DNA from: Crotophaga sulcirostris
Taxonomy: Eukaryota > Chordata > Aves > Cuculiformes > Crotophagidae
Assembly: GCA_013397455.1 (NCBI GenBank)
Contig: VYZB01000144.1
Span: 860,780 to 924,779, forward strand
Direction: 5' to 3'
DNA length: 64,000 nt
How positions within the stretch are numbered: position 1 is the first letter of the stretch; each line of letters opens with the position of its first letter. Below the pieces are notes generated by a model that saw only the letters and a list, made by a program, of their open reading frames with translations, was not told the origin of the DNA and searched no databases. The position numbers were made by a program, and so were the translations under genes. Below are positions 1-12,418 of this stretch, in pieces.

Positions 1-3000
1 AGATCAGGTATTGCAGGTCTTGTCAATACTTAAATTACATGCTATACAACATAGCATTATATTATACAACATGAAATCACTGGTATTATACAATACAAAA
101 TCAAGTTTTCCTTGGAAGAAGAAAAAGGAGTGGATGAAAGGAGAGTCTATCCTACCAGTTTAGATTTCTTCCTATTCCCTTCTACTGTACTGTGTGCGCA
201 CTAGATCATCCTTATAAACTTCCCTGTCAACTTTCAGTGAAATAACTGAACTCCTAAAGCAGCAAGGACATACTGTAAGCAGTACTATCCAGATCAGCTT
301 ACATAAAGGAATGTAGTAATAACCAAAGATTTTGTCCAGTCAGGCACATTACACCAAATTTCATCAGATCTTAAAGCAACAGTAGGTATAGCACAAAACA
401 TAAATACAGGAACTTGTGTGCCATCACCTGAAGGCAACTACATAGAAAAGGGGAAGCTGGTTAAAAATAAACTAAAAGAAGAAACTGAAAGTGTAAAGTG
501 TTTATTTGCAGTGCAAAATTACACACCATATTAGGGAATCATGAGAAGTGACAAGACACCAAAGAGATGCTGAAAGGACAAAAAAATCCCATTTGACTCA
601 GCAACTGATTAAAGGTGGCAATTAACACAAAGAAATTTTTTTTTTTAAAAAAATGTTCTCTCAAGGAAAACAGAGAAGTCAAACAAGTTAAAACATAACC
701 ATAAAGGTGGCAAGCCAAAGCAAGAAACAATAATCTGTTAAAACTGAAAGCCAGAAGCTTTTCAAACACATCAAAAAGGAAGATAGGTAACTAAGAAATA
801 TCAGGCCACTCAAGCTGGGGGGGGAAGACGAAAGTCTGACTGACTACCATCCCAGAAACAATGCCAGACTTCAATAACTTCTCATAAATAATGGTCTCCA
901 AATATGAAGGAGCCTAGCCAAAGAGGAATAAGTAAACTGACTCGACCCACACTTAAGATATAGAATAAATTCCAAACAAAAGCAGGGATCATCTCAGACT
1001 CAGCCAAACCATAAGGGGAAAATACAGCACGCATCCTTTTATAGTTGTATTTGGGTTAGACTTACAGCGCTATAGGTACAGGCAAATTCCCACTACAATT
1101 AAGCCTCTGCATGAATATCCACTGTCAACACACACACAAAATAGGACTGAGAAGAGCAAGAGCAGATGCTTTTATCCATCTCCTGGCAATTTTTCAGTTT
1201 TTAGACTTCCGAAAAAAAAGCAAAATGAACTGAAACAGTGTGTTTATATATACAGATAGACTTTCAGAATTACAAAGGTCAGAAGAGGAGGAAGAAACAA
1301 CTTTTGCTCACAGTAAAGCTTCGTCATGGGATCAACCAAGGACAGATAAATTAGAGTTCAAGGGGCTCTTAAATTCAGAAAATAAAAGACAAGCTGCATA
1401 GGGCTAAGAGTTTGACTCAAAAGGACCTTGACTTTGGCTCAGAAAGTTAAAGAAACTGAAGGTGGGGAACAAAGTTCACTGTCGGTGTTAACGCTTGTGA
1501 ATTTCTCAATTTTAGAATACAGACTGGCATACTAGAGTTCACTGTAAAGTCTCCAACTCATAGGAGTTTCTACAGAACCTATTATGAAAAGCCCAAGGCC
1601 TTCTTGCAAACTGTCTGTTATATGCAGCAGTTGCTATATCCTGACTTCTCACACCAAACATCTCTCTCTGTCTAACACTTGTGCAGTCATACTACAAAAA
1701 TAAATTATCAACTTTCTCATTTTCTACATAGCAATCCACTACACATACAAATTTCTGAACACAAACCAGAATGTGACTGCTGTAATATTACATAAAGTGA
1801 AAGAAAATAGCACTGGCAATATTGTGACATTCTGAATCTACACTTCAACAAAAACATTTTCAAAATGTTTTCAATTGTTAATAAGCAGAACTGTGAACTA
1901 ATCTAGAAAATATTCCACATGCTGCTCAAAAAAAACCCTTTAAATTGGATATAAACTTTATAGGGTGCTGAAAAGGATAGCAAATTTGGTATTTTAAAAT
2001 CACTATCAGATGCTTAGGAAAGAAACATACAGTACATGGTGACGAATTATCCAAGCCTCTAGTAGTCATCTGTATAGGAACTTCCTGAACCAGAGGCTAT
2101 CTATTTTGTACCACTGTGGTTAAGAATCATTGATAGACCAAATTTTCTATAGCTCTGATGAATTCATTTTATGCATCTGGTAGTGAATGCCACAATATTG
2201 TACATTTTTAAGAGTACTTCCATTTACTTTTAGCTGATCTACCACTGAGTGCTGTCTCTCTCTTCTGCTATAGAAAGTAACAGACTTGCCTTACCATGCA
2301 TTTCCAGAACACTCACTATTTTACTCATCTTTAAAACAACCCTCTATTTTTTCTCTTTTTCTTTCTTTCCCAAGCTGAAGAGCTTTACTTACTTAGTCGT
2401 GGAAGGCCAGGGTAGAGAGCCCCTTTTCTCTCCTTGGACTACTCCCTAGTTTGTGACACTCTCCAAGCAAACAAAGGTCCAGTCATAAGAGTCTGCAGTT
2501 CACATCAAGAATGTAGTCTCTCGTGATGGTTTAACTTAGACAGAAAAAGAAGATACTAACAGCTGTATTTATCCCTTGTGTTAAGAAAATGAGTCCGGTA
2601 ACTGATGGTCTGGATAAGATCTTGTAGGCTTCTACACCACAAATCTTCAAGGGGTGCAAAAGGAAGCAGGTTCTCTGTGTTGCCAGCATTGGAAAGTCTA
2701 GTTCAGTAACTATGTTTGCCTAACTGCTACGCTTCCAGCATTCACAGAAATAAACAGAGTGTACAATATAGTTCTCTCCATTTTTGTGTATGGCCTGAAA
2801 CCTAAACAAATGGATGCTTGTTAACTCTAGCACTTCAATATTTCCACTTATACTGATCCCCAGGCCCCTGATGGTATAAAAATGACAGGAAAAAAAAATA
2901 ATATTGAATTTCAAAGTTCAGAGCTCAGCATCCAACCAGTACTTCAGCAGAATCACATATAAAACTTCAGACAGCATAGGCACAGAATACAGCAGCTTTT

Positions 3001-6000
3001 TCAAAGTTACATTTAGTTGGTTACTGAAGATACAATAAATAGCCATGAGATAGACCAGTAAGCTACTGTAAGTCCACATCCTCAAGGTTATTCTTCAGCA
3101 ACTAGCATTACCATGCCACATACAATGCCTGGGATAAAATTCTGATGCTGTCAAAGCTAGCAAGAAAAAAAAATCTTATTTTGACTACGTAGAAGACCAC
3201 AAAAGGTGAAATGAACGCAGAAGACTATCTGTAATATCTTTTGCCTTCACCAGCATGCTGGAAAAAAGGATCCATTTCTCAAAAGCAAAAACATAATCCT
3301 CATATGTCAAACTGATAAGAGTTACTGCTTTAAGAGTATGAAATACTCTGACAAGGGGAATATGATCCTGGCAAGGACTTGACAGAGAAAACATAAGGAA
3401 GACAGATGTTTTCAAGTTCAATATCTAACACTCTGCACTTTAATTGATTTGAGCATCTACTGTAAATACAAAAACATGTCTTTAAATGTTTGTGTAAGTG
3501 GAAAAGAAACACAAAGTCACTGAAAAAATGCAAACCAGACTATGACATTTTGGTATTTCTACAGGAAGTCTGCCTTCTGGGCTCACCACAAAAGAAATTT
3601 CAAAACTACTCGTTAGTGTTACGTATGCAGTTATAACACTGGGTTCTAACACCAGAAAGATAAGAAAAAATAAATGCTCAAATCAGGAATGCTGACAGAA
3701 CTTCATTTCTGGGGTGTTTACAGTTTTGGAAAACTAAAGGGGCAAGGGTGTCCAGCTTCTATCAGGTTCCAGTCAAAGTATCCTGCATTTTTTCCCCAAA
3801 CTGTACCATTTAAATCATATTATTCTGTATTTTGATGACAGTCTCTGTTAGAGAAACTAAGAAACTAAAGCAAAACAAATTGTGTTCACATGTTAAAGTG
3901 TCCAACAGGTCTGAGTATAATTATCTGAACAACTTACAACTGTAATTATGGGTGAGGTTACTTTAGACTTTCACAAAAAACCTATGGTGTAGATTTTCAC
4001 AATTAGCTGCCTGCACTACCATGGGCTAATTTGTATGCAAAATGAATAGCACTAAGAACATACAGCTAACTAGAAGCTGGGCTACTGACATATTTGTTTT
4101 CAATGTATTTGAGTCTTAATGGATAATAAGGTAACAAACTAACAAATACAGAGCACCTCTGCTGTAAGGACAGGCTGAGAAAGCTGGGGTTGTTCACCCT
4201 GGAGAAGAGCATGCTCCGGGGAGACCTTATAGTGGCCTTCCAGTACCTGAAGTGGGCCTAAAGGAAAGCTGGGGAGGGATTTTTCACAAGGGCATGCAGT
4301 CATAGGATGAGGGGGAACCGCTTTAAACTGGAAAGGGGAACATCTGGATTTGACATTACGAAGGAATTCTTCACTATGAGGGTGGTGAGGCCCTGGCACA
4401 GGTTGCCCAGGGAAGCTGTGGGTGCCCCCTCCCTGGAGGTGTTCAAGGTCAGGTTGGATGGGGCCTGGAGCAGCCTGGACTGGTGGGAGGGGTCCCTGCC
4501 CATGTCGGGGGGGGGTTGGAACTGGGTGGGATTGGATGGGCTTTGAGGTCCCTTCCAACCCCGTTCTGCGATTCCATGAAATAATTTGGCAAAGTGGGAG
4601 TGGAAGAGTTACCTACTTTTTCTTTAAAGCAGTCTTTCTATATCCTAAACAGTTCTCTGATTACTTTACAACTATCAGATGTCTTCCAGAATAAAAGTGC
4701 CAATGAAAATTAGGTGTTCCAAAATGGAACAAGCAAAAGGCAATAATCCCACAATGAAAAGAGACAAATCATATTATTTCCTTAAGGAAAAGAAACCCAC
4801 ACAACCAACTAAAACCCCCAAATTTAAATGCGCATGGGTAAATTAGAAACTATGATGCATAAATACAATATCAAAAGATAAAGACAGAGAAAAAGTCAAA
4901 ACTGGTGCAGCCATAAAGCACAAGACTGGTTTTAAAGCATAAGGAAAAAATAAACAGTGACATAACTTATTACTAGCTGAGGACAGTAAAACTGCCAAGA
5001 GGTAAAAAAGGCTGACATATGCAATAAATACATTACATCAGGAAGCAATTAAGATGACATATCTTACAAATAGAATTAAGAACTTTCCAATGCTTTAACA
5101 GTGGTAGAGATGTTTCCTTTATCATCGAGAAAGTTTTAGAAATAAATATGTGTGATGGCAAGGTCAGATGATTTGCTCCGAAGAATTCTACAAGAGCTCG
5201 GATTGAAGCCTCAAGTCTACACACTGACAATTTTATAACACTACTGTATTTTGAGTAAAGAAGAATTAGTTTCTATCTACAAACTGGCGTTTGGTTGAAA
5301 GGCTAACTTAGAAACAGAAGAGAAGTTACACAAAGGATATCAAGACTTCACAATTTCTTTCAAAATTAAAAGGTTAATAAATCCTTCAAGAGTTATTAAT
5401 GACCATAAACCTGACTGTTCTTTGTAAATACTGAAACTTCAAGCATCTACTGACTAATGGAATATTTACTGAAAGGCTAAAAAATGAATGAACAAGAGAG
5501 GTTTAATTAAAAATACAACAAAAGAGAATGAAGGTCTGCATATTCAATGTTAGCTGCATTACACACTACAGACAAGTGTTGTAAGTGTCCTCACATTAAC
5601 ATTCAACTTCAATTAGTTGTTTGCTCTGTATCAGTGCTCTGTTTTCAACAGAAGCAGCTTTCCTGTGCTTTACTATTTGAAAGAAGCACAGGATAACAAC
5701 GAATGCATGAAACTATTCTTAATGTCATTAAAGAATAAAAGCTTAAAATGTAACCTTAATACCACAAACTTCAGTTATATAAAGTTCCACAAAATTCAAC
5801 TATAGCTTTCTCCTCAGAAGACTAAAAACCCACAATAGTAAGCACAATTGGCTTCTTATATGAAGATATGTTAAAAAAAAAAACCCAAACCCACCAACTC
5901 CTACAGTACCTGCCGTATTTGTGACTCCCTGGCCTCCTCAGAGAGGAAGACAACAGCTATATAAAAGGTTTTGTATACACTGCTGCAGACTACAAGCTTC

Positions 6001-6100
6001 TTTTCAAGCAGGCAACTACACCGACTTGATTTAATGACATTTTCTTCATCTTAAATTAAAATCACACATCTATTTTTATTCCATATTACAACATACTTAC
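1..6100 (-). other. LPCAT1: LPCAT1 intron 9 (partial)
   Basis: AT-rich intronic sequence. Apart from the CR1 copy at 4160-4580 I see no feature. No further LPCAT1 exon was found in it. Confidence 0.8.
4160..4580 (+). mobile_element. CR1 LINE 3' end in LPCAT1 intron 9, antisense to the gene
   Basis: About 420 bases match the CR1 3' region: the CTGGAGAAGAG...CTCCGGGGAGACCTTATAG start, then CTTTAAACTGG, then GAGGCCCTGGCACAGGTTGC, then GAGGTCCCTTCCAACC. It ends in a degenerate GATTCCATGA tail unit. The copy is 5'-truncated, as is usual for CR1, and contains no reverse transcriptase. It lies in the opposite orientation to LPCAT1. Several frames through it happen to be open, but none is a gene. 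Confidence 0.93.
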
Positions 6101-6183
6101 TCTGCCATTACACGTCTGACGTTATTGGCATATAACACTGGATTTTTTCTTTCTTCTTCTGAAGGAATATACACAGGTAGAAA
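6101..6183 (-). CDS. LPCAT1: LPCAT1 exon 9 (residues 267-293 plus two bases)
   Basis: This exon encodes FLPVYIPSEEERKNPVLYAN then NVRRVMA, and two bases (GA) of the next codon, probably Glu as in human. This closes the acyltransferase domain. The acceptor is ATGCAG, the donor GTAAGT, and the length 83 bases. The next exon should begin with the ALGV-VTDYTFEDC segment; I searched 1-6100 on the minus strand and did not see it, so intron 9 appears to run past the window edge. Confidence 0.94.
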
Positions 6184-6772
6184 CTGCATACAGAGAACTG
6201 AATTATACCAAGAGTATTTAACATTTTATACAATCACTATTATAGCACTACGGTGAAAAATGCATACAGTTTGTTGCTTCTTACAAAATCATATTAACAA
6301 AAGGACTATAAAAGAATCTAAAAAATGAACTCTCAAATGCTTAAGGATGTATCATAATGCTAGAAATTCATATGACAGTGACTCTGCTCATTTCTTACCT
6401 CATGAAACCCAAGTGGAGTTTTATCTTCCTTTCATAACTGGAACCAGGAATTTTTAAATCCTTTAAAAGTATTAGCATTTTCTTGCACAAAATTTTCTCC
6501 TACACCTTGTACTGTTCAGCTCTCTACAGATAACCAAGAAAAGTACCTGCTACAAGAACACTGTTCTACAGCCTAAATATAAAGATGGTATTCTCAGGAC
6601 ATTACCTATTTACTGTTTCCCCAGCACATTTTGAAGCCATATATGCCTGCTAATGTACACATCAGAAAAGTTTTTATCTTCTGTTGTTGAAGGTTGTAAA
6701 AAAATTCTCCTTCAAATTGGACACTAGCAATTAACACTCAATTGAAAGAAAAATTCTAAATAAATGCAGATG

Positions 6773-6812
6773 GCCACAGAACCACAAAACAATTGAGCTT
6801 GGAAGGGGAAAA
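6773..6812 (-). mobile_element. Possible CR1 3' terminal fragment in intron 8
   Basis: CACAGAACCACAAAACAATT then GAGCTTGGAAGGGG resembles the reversed CR1 tail and end (CACAGAATCACAGAAT...GGTTGGAAGGG). Only 40 bases are recognisable, so chance similarity is possible. Confidence 0.5.
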
Positions 6813-8589
6813 TTAAACCAGAACTGCTGGAGACCTGCAACAGAAATGGCAGCTGTCAGAATGGGATGGCCTTCCATCTTTTGGTTATGTTTTTAAGTGT
6901 ACATTGAAATATGTTGTAAACCTCAAGATCAGAGCCAGTCTCACTTATAAACCCCATCCCATTTCTGCCAATCTGACTAATTTCTCAGATAGAAGGAACA
7001 AGAAGGGATCACTCCAATTCCCATCCCTGCTCAGTAGTGTAACGCAATGGGATGATATATGCACTAAGTGAACAAATGTTCATAATCCTGTGGAAAGTAA
7101 TAAGCTTAGTTATATTTTGTACAATTACCTATGGGTAGTACAAAATGGGAATTATAATCTGGAAATTCCACACTGGTCTTTAAAAAATAAAGTAACAGTT
7201 GGGGAATAAATAGTTAATTTAAGTAAATTCTTCTCAATAACTATGAAGTTAGCTGTATTTTCTGAACCACATAATGCTATGATCAGCAATATCCAAAATG
7301 CTGCCATTAGATGTATGTGTTTCACAGAAGTATTAAATAACGAACAAATATTTAACTTATTTTGGATTTTGCTAGTTTTTCCTATGTGCACCACTGCAAC
7401 TAAAAATGTATGACTCCTGTCTTCTAGGTTTACAAGCAGGTGTGCCAGCCAGATGCAATGTGATATACGATAGGACAAAGACCGTGAAGCTAACAGAGAT
7501 GGAAAAATTGTTCCTTCAGCTTCCAAGTCCCATTCTATTTCTCCGAGTTGCAAATCGCTATCAAGTCATTCATTCAAACACAGGACAAGTTCAAATATGA
7601 GGCGATTTCAGAGGTGTTCCACATGTCTGTGCCTAACTGGACAGAAATAGCACAATCATTTCAGCACCACCAACAAAATTAAGAGAAGAACTCTCAGCTG
7701 CTGCAGACTGTGATGGATGTATGAAAACTGAAGTTGACAGGATCAGCAAAACAAACTGACATGAGCCAAAACAACCTACATGTTCAGATGATCAGACATC
7801 CTTTCTTCTGCTTTCATGCCTGTTCCAAGTACAGGATGGATAGGCAGGACAATATTTATAGTAACCTATTATAAAATCTACACAGATGCTTGCTTCTCAA
7901 TATACACGCTGGATGACATGCATGGGTATGCTAGAACATACATTATACACAGAGAAGCCCAGACTAACAAACTTCAAATCCTGATTGCTGGCTGTTAGAC
8001 CTTTCTAGCCATCATTTAATCATAAATATACTGAAGTTGTGTTGTTTTGCTGTACATCTCCCTAAGTTATTGGATCTTCAGCAGTAATTCTGATATCAAG
8101 GCTCATTTGCCAGGGTATTTGTCCTGTGCTGGTGGAAAAAAGCGGGAACAAAAGCCAACAGACTTTGGAGATAAGGGAAAAACATGACTTTGAACACAGA
8201 ACAACTCATTGTTCCTCTGCATTCCCAAATCTGCCGCGTTTCCTTACAAAACCAGATTCAACAATTAGCTCTCAAATACTCTGCCTCATACTTGCAAAGA
8301 GCTCTGCTCCTCTGTCAGCCCCTGCTTTAGTATGGAGTATTTCAGTCACGTGTGTTTGTTCTGAGCTACAGAAACTCAGCATCTGCTAGCAGCTGCTGCC
8401 TCAAGAATCAAGAAAGCTCAGCAGTGTTCACTTCTGTGAGAAAGAAACCTAGGGCAGAAAACTATGGTCCTGAGAGAGAGTAAAAATCCTGCCAATTAGC
8501 TGGTTTATCTTATCCCTGCATGAGGCAGTTACTCCCTGGCCCTTTTACCAAAAACAGGCCACAATTTTGAAAACAGGATTTTTTAATAG

Positions 8590-8607
8590 TGTGTATATAT
8601 ATACACA
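8590..8607. repeat. Perfect 18-base TG/TA palindrome
   Basis: TGTGTATATATATACACA is its own reverse complement. It can form a cruciform or simply be a short TA-repeat remnant. It lies in intron 8. Confidence 0.85.
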
Positions 8608-8798
8608 TTAAAAATTAATAGCTGAAAACATGCAACTAAAGCGATAACACAAACCACAAATTTCTACAACAGATACAACTGTTAGTTGGTATTTTATGCA
8701 TTCGTTACTTTTGAGAAGAATTTATAGCATAAATAAGTAAACACAGACCACAGCAATGACAAATACTGTGATTAGTATACGTTATGTTACTATGTTAA

Positions 8799-8820
8799 TA
8801 TATAACATATAACATATAAC
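8799..8820. repeat. (ATATAAC)3 short tandem repeat
   Basis: Three head-to-tail units of ATATAAC directly before the CR1 fragment at 8821. Confidence 0.85.
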
Positions 8821-8870
8821 CTCTGATGATCTCAGAGATCCTTTCCAACCTTGTGATACTGTGATATATT
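8821..8870 (+). mobile_element. Short CR1 3' terminal fragment in intron 8
   Basis: TGATGATCTCAGAGATCCTT, then TCCAACCTTGTGATACTGTG: only the last 50 bases of a CR1 element with one tail unit. It is preceded directly by an ATATAAC repeat. Confidence 0.7.
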
Positions 8871-9666
8871 TGCATGTAAAGATGTAATAATTCTTCTGAA
8901 TAGTTTATCCTGCCATCAGTCAGAGATAAATAGCTGCTTCATGATTAAAAAATATAAGCAAAAGACTTGCAGAACATCTGTCAAATATGCTATATAACAC
9001 CTTTGAAACACCAATTACTTTCTGTAAAATGCATAAGTGCAACAATTTAAAAGGAAATATTCTGATTTTTTTCACATTTTCACTACAACAGTCTTTAGTC
9101 TTAGAATCACAGTGTTTTCCTTGTAACAAAGTTAAGAATATACATATATTTTCTTTGTCCTTTTTTGATTTCACATTCTGAACAGTGCAGTCTAACAAAA
9201 AAAAAAATAGCCAGACATACTAAATAATCAATCTGGCCTATAATAAACTACTTACAATGTCTTTTCTTGAGAAGTTAGTCCTTAGTTTTTATATCAGCAT
9301 TCACATACTTGGTTATCTAACATACACAGTTGGATACTAGCTGGAATAGCAATCAGGCCATTAAAAGAGAAGAACTGTGTTCACAAAAGACTCCTTAAAC
9401 CAAATCAGAAATCCATCTACTCAATTTAAACGAATAAGAAAGTAAAGTTTTGAGCCAAGTGGAAAACTACATTTCGTCATTCCATTTTTAGGCTACATTT
9501 TCAGACAAAGAAGCCACTTGTCTAAAATATAAGTGGTATTTTAATGTGTTTTTACAGATTATGTTAACATACAAACCTTGAAAACAAACTTTCACTGCAG
9601 AATTAAGTACAATACTATGTATTTTGATACTGCTCAGAATTGATTGGGGGTTTTTTTCTTACTGAC

Positions 9667-9721
9667 CTCAATTTCCACAGAATTGTGAAACTGGCACAAA
9701 GTAAGCCACAGAATTTCTAAC
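9667..9721 (-). CDS. LPCAT1: LPCAT1 exon 8 (residues 248-266)
   Basis: This exon encodes LEILWLTLCQFHNSVEIE after completing the split Ala codon; it differs from human LPCAT1 by Ser for Gln. The segment is the hydrophobic stretch after the catalytic core. The acceptor is TTCTAG, the donor GTCAGT (C at +3, so weaker than consensus), and the length 55 bases. It ends in phase 0. Confidence 0.94.
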
Positions 9722-11873
9722 CTAGAAGGGGGGGAAAAAAAAAAGAAGGATGGAGGAAAAAATTTACATGTAGTGAAACACTAGTACATTATGCTCCAAA
9801 TTCTTCTAGTAACATCCATACTTCTATGTATGATCTTATTCAGACAAAAACTTAACAGAAAAGGCCTTTGAGAGTATTTCTACATATCACATTTTGCAAC
9901 GGGGAACAAAAGCAATTTACACTTAAAGTGCATCTTAAAAGATACCCCAAAGCAGTAAGACAAACAGTACCTGTATATCGAATTACTAATACATACAGTA
10001 AGATAAGATGTAGGCATAGTATGTAAAAAAAAAAAGAGTAATTCTGTTCAGGAAAATGCTGTATTCAGCATAGAATTGGCAAGATCAGTTATAACCACTA
10101 AGATTTTATCATTACTTTGGTTTGGAATCAAAGTTCATTACACTTCAGAAGTCTGTTAATCAAGTGGAGTACATGTGTTTTAGTAGCCTAAGACATAAGA
10201 TACTGGAATCAACTTGACCTTAGAAAGCAGTAAGGTTCAAATCCAGGAAAGGATTTAGTAAATCCAAATTAGGGAGCAGCATGAGTAGCCACATTTTATA
10301 CAGTATCTAGGTAATTACAGCAGTCAGTCCTTGTGAGGGGAGGGCTGGTAAAAATTTTAAGTAGATAAAGTGCAACTCCTAGAGGCAACACCTTACACCT
10401 TTTGCTATAAACTCATTGAGGGCTGCAACACACATTTTTTACCATCTTCCCTACTGAACTTCCACCACATTAGAGCAAATAAAAGGAGCAAGAAAAATAA
10501 TGGAACTTGTGATTTGAAGTTTATGTCACTAACAGGAAACATGAGAATCTGGTTTCCACATTCGTGTCCAAGGGCACTAAAAAATCCCAATAAATTAAAA
10601 GTAAACCTTTCTCTCTGCCAGCTCTCTGTAATCCTCAAATATTAAACCTGAAATTATAAATATCAATTTTAAAAAAACCCCACAATAGAATCTGCATCTA
10701 ACTCAAGTCTGATATAAAGAAGAATAAGTTGTATGCTATAGTCAACCTCCGCTTTCAAGATAGAGTCAGTTGATGAGCTCTGAATACTGTCAAACTAGTA
10801 AAAACATTTCATAAGTGGAAGAAAGCACATAGTTTCCATGTGAAAAGTTTTCAATCCATTTTATAGGCTGCATCAACTTTGAATAAACAGAATACTCCTG
10901 GATACAGCAACATTTCTAGATTAAGTTTTGGCTAACGCTATGACAAAAGAAGAGATATGTTTGCTGAGGAAGTGAAGACTGTATCAGTCTTGACAGAATT
11001 TTCTGATAAGACACCAGAAATACATTTTATGTCACTCAGGAGAATTAATCCTAATTAAGTAAAGCTGTAATTTAAACTGACCCAGTGAATTTGCATAACA
11101 TCACATGCTGCCTCAGGTTCTAATTAATCTTTAATTTAACTAACTTTATTAGCAGAGGTCAGCACTTGTGAAAAAGTGGTTTGTACACATTGAAGTGATT
11201 TTTGAGGCAACACACCTACAAGTTCCTTCCCTGATCTTCCTCCTTATATGTGTTCTTGACATCTCAGATAGGACACAGCTTACTTCAGCTAGAAGTAGTA
11301 AGCTACTCGCCTTTCTCCCCTCTTCTCAGAGAGCTAGATCAGCTGCAATGCAAATGCAAGGGAAGAGGCAGAAGCTCACAAGGAGAAAACAGAAATTTCT
11401 GCATGCAGTAAATGCTGCAGTACTTTAGACACTATCAATGTGACACTTCCAATGTGACAATTTAACTGAAAGCTAGACCTTTAAAAGTGACCAGTGACTT
11501 CCTCCAAATCTAGACACATCCTTAATCGGACCTGGCTCCCAGCCTATTTAAAGGTGCAAAGTTAAATGACAAATTTCCAAATTACTTGAACCTTGGTTAA
11601 TCCCAGTGGTTTCATTACTACTAAAACACAGGATCTCAGGTGGAATATTCAAAACACTAGTTCCCAAGGAGGAAGCTAATGGCAAGCCATTAACTATAGA
11701 ATCCAACTCCCCTTTACTTAGGGTTCAACATTTTTTGTTTTGATCTTCATCTAAACATTTCAGAGCTTTTACTTCAATCCCAAAATGAAAATAAGGTGTT
11801 TTTTTTTTAAACAAGCAAGAACTGCTTCATTTAGTATTTTACATTAATTTGCTGAGGAACGTCTAAAATAACA

Positions 11874-11892
11874 TTTTGTTTTGTTTTGTTTT
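11874..11892. repeat. (TTTTG)n short repeat followed by poly-A
   Basis: Three and a half TTTTG units, then ten A bases at 11893-11902. In intron 7. Confidence 0.85.
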
Positions 11893-12200
11893 AAAAAAAA
11901 AAGCAAAGTTACATTCAGGAAAGATACTGAAAACAGTTATCTCCGAATTCCCCGAGTGGCCTGACTGTTTCCATGGAACTGGACCAATTTCAAACAATAG
12001 TCATCCAGATTTTATTTGGAAACACACTAAATTTGCTTGCAGGCAATAAAATACGTAGAGCAGAAGCAAGTTGTTTTACTTCAGGTATTATGGCTAAAAA
12101 CATAATAGAAATTTGAAATAAAAACCTACAAATGATTCTGCAAACCACTAAAATCACAGACATAGAAGTATGCTGTTTATACCTGGATTCCTCTAACTGG

Positions 12201-12226
12201 AATTATTATTATAATTATTATTATCA
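12201..12226. repeat. (ATT)n short repeat in intron 7
   Basis: Interrupted ATT/TTA trinucleotide repeat. Confidence 0.85.
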
Positions 12227-12383
12227 TACTTAGGCAATATTACATAAAATACTAAAATTAATCCCAAAGAATAATCCAACAACCAGCAATTACTACCTGA
12301 CCATATACGCCTACAAGTCATGTAATTAAAAACTAATGAAGGAAAGCAATCATGATACAAGCAACAAAACATAATCCACTTAC

Positions 12384-12418
12384 GCTCCTGGCCCTTGCCA
12401 TGTCCATGTGATTGTATC
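12384..12418 (-). CDS. LPCAT1: LPCAT1 exon 7 (35-base small exon, residues 237-247)
   Basis: A 35-base exon encoding DTITWTWQGPG plus the first two bases of an Ala codon, identical to human LPCAT1 over these residues. The acceptor is TTGTAG and the donor GTAAGT. Its very small size makes it easy for automatic annotation to miss. It is placed by exact match to the family between RYPNKL (exon 6) and LEILWLT (exon 8). Skipping it would shift the frame. Confidence 0.94.

Larger units (their letters stand above)
6184..9666 (-). other. LPCAT1: LPCAT1 intron 8
   Basis: Holds two short CR1 ends, the 18-base palindrome and the ATATAAC repeat. Otherwise unremarkable. Confidence 0.9.
9722..12383 (-). 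other. LPCAT1: LPCAT1 intron 7
   Basis: Contains only short simple repeats near 11880 and 12210. Confidence 0.9.

Noticed and set aside
3540..3600. Minus-strand stretch reading PEGRLP, faintly like the EGQLRLP of LPCAT1 exon 10
   Set aside because: The flanking residues do not match, a stop lies close upstream, and the expected VTDYTFEDC segment is absent. Taken as chance.
4139..4558. Open frames on both strands of 79-139 codons
   Set aside because: They lie within the CR1 3' end, which is non-coding. Matching frames recur in the second copy at 41409-41717, showing they come from the repeat.
10173..10245. GGTTCAAATCC, a tRNA-like B box
   Set aside because: No matching acceptor stem or convincing A box and cloverleaf. 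Probably chance.
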